Assembly: GCA_005281725.1 (NCBI GenBank) | Contig: SSBO01000003.1 | Span: 705,396-769,395, forward strand | Direction of reading: 5' to 3' | DNA from: Wuchereria bancrofti | Lineage: Eukaryota; Nematoda; Chromadorea; Rhabditida; Onchocercidae | Length of the DNA: 64,000 nucleotides | In this document: in pieces, positions 63,805-64,000 of the stretch | Numbering within the stretch: position 1 is the stretch's first letter | Layout: every line of letters starts with the position of its first letter | Position numbers and translations under genes: made by a program | The notes under the pieces: model-generated | What the model was told of the DNA's origin: nothing | The model's database searches: none | Seen by the model: the letters and a program-made list of their open reading frames with translations, nothing else

Positions 63805-64000
63805 CTAAATAAAGTTGAAGAAGTTAATAAACTTGAAATTGTGAATAATAAACGCTTTTCTCAACGTAATTGTTACTTCTTTCACAATATCGATATTATG
63901 CTTTGAGACAGTTAAAGAACGTAATAGTAAATTTTAGAGCTGTTTTTAACATGATATCAATGAAATGGTGCCTAAACTTTTGTAATAAATTAAGAAGATA

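Noticed and set aside
1..64000. CRISPR arrays, rRNA or tRNA genes, and retrotransposon or transposase ORFs
   Set aside because: No regularly spaced repeats, cloverleaf candidate, reverse transcriptase or transposase motif was noticed by eye. A tRNA covariance scan was not possible.

Overview
This window is AT-rich, intron-dense nuclear DNA from a nematode, most likely a filarial or related spirurid worm. The evidence is inferential. Many small introns carry TTTCAG-type acceptors. Several start codons lie 2 to 20 bases downstream of such an acceptor with no exon visible upstream, as expected for spliced-leader trans-splicing. The proteins also include clear metazoan families with nematode counterparts (SHK-1, SQV-7, RSP-8). 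I see no bacterial, viral or transposon-encoded protein genes. I assembled gene models by hand from splice sites and reading-frame phase, so exon ends are predictions unless stated otherwise.

Layout from left to right: (1) 3-6904, + strand, a Shaker-type (Kv1) potassium channel that runs off the left edge. (2) 8233-12489, - strand, a multi-exon C2H2 zinc-finger protein. (3) 14151-14901, - strand, a compact protein that is essentially one PLAT domain. (4) 16297-17820, - strand, a 508-residue serine-rich orphan in one exon. (5) 19976-23682, - strand, a Bin3/MEPCE-type RNA methylphosphate capping enzyme. (6) 27026-35866, + strand, a 26-exon USP25/USP28-type deubiquitinase. (7) 37540-41342, - strand, an SLC35D/SQV-7 nucleotide-sugar transporter. 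(8) 43021-55420, - strand, a complete DENND5 (RAB6IP1-type) Rab regulator with DENN, RUN, PLAT and RUN regions in about 28 exons. (9) 56058-56393, + strand, an uncertain small ORF. (10) 57130-59731, - strand, a TRA2/RSP-8 SR splicing factor. (11) 61044-63804, - strand, a seven-finger C2H2 protein that runs off the right edge.

The genes do not form one pathway and I see no convincing operon. They are ordinary housekeeping, signalling and regulatory genes: membrane excitability, transcription, snRNA capping, ubiquitin removal, glycan precursor transport, Rab trafficking and splicing. No clearly new multi-gene system was found. The points most worth checking are a 20-nt microexon carrying most of the K+ channel selectivity-filter signature, a candidate frame-shifting cassette exon in the TRA2 gene, a near-perfect 79-bp snapback in an intron of the transporter, a duplicated exon fragment inside a USP intron, two phase-supported GC-AG introns, the stand-alone PLAT protein and the serine-rich orphan.
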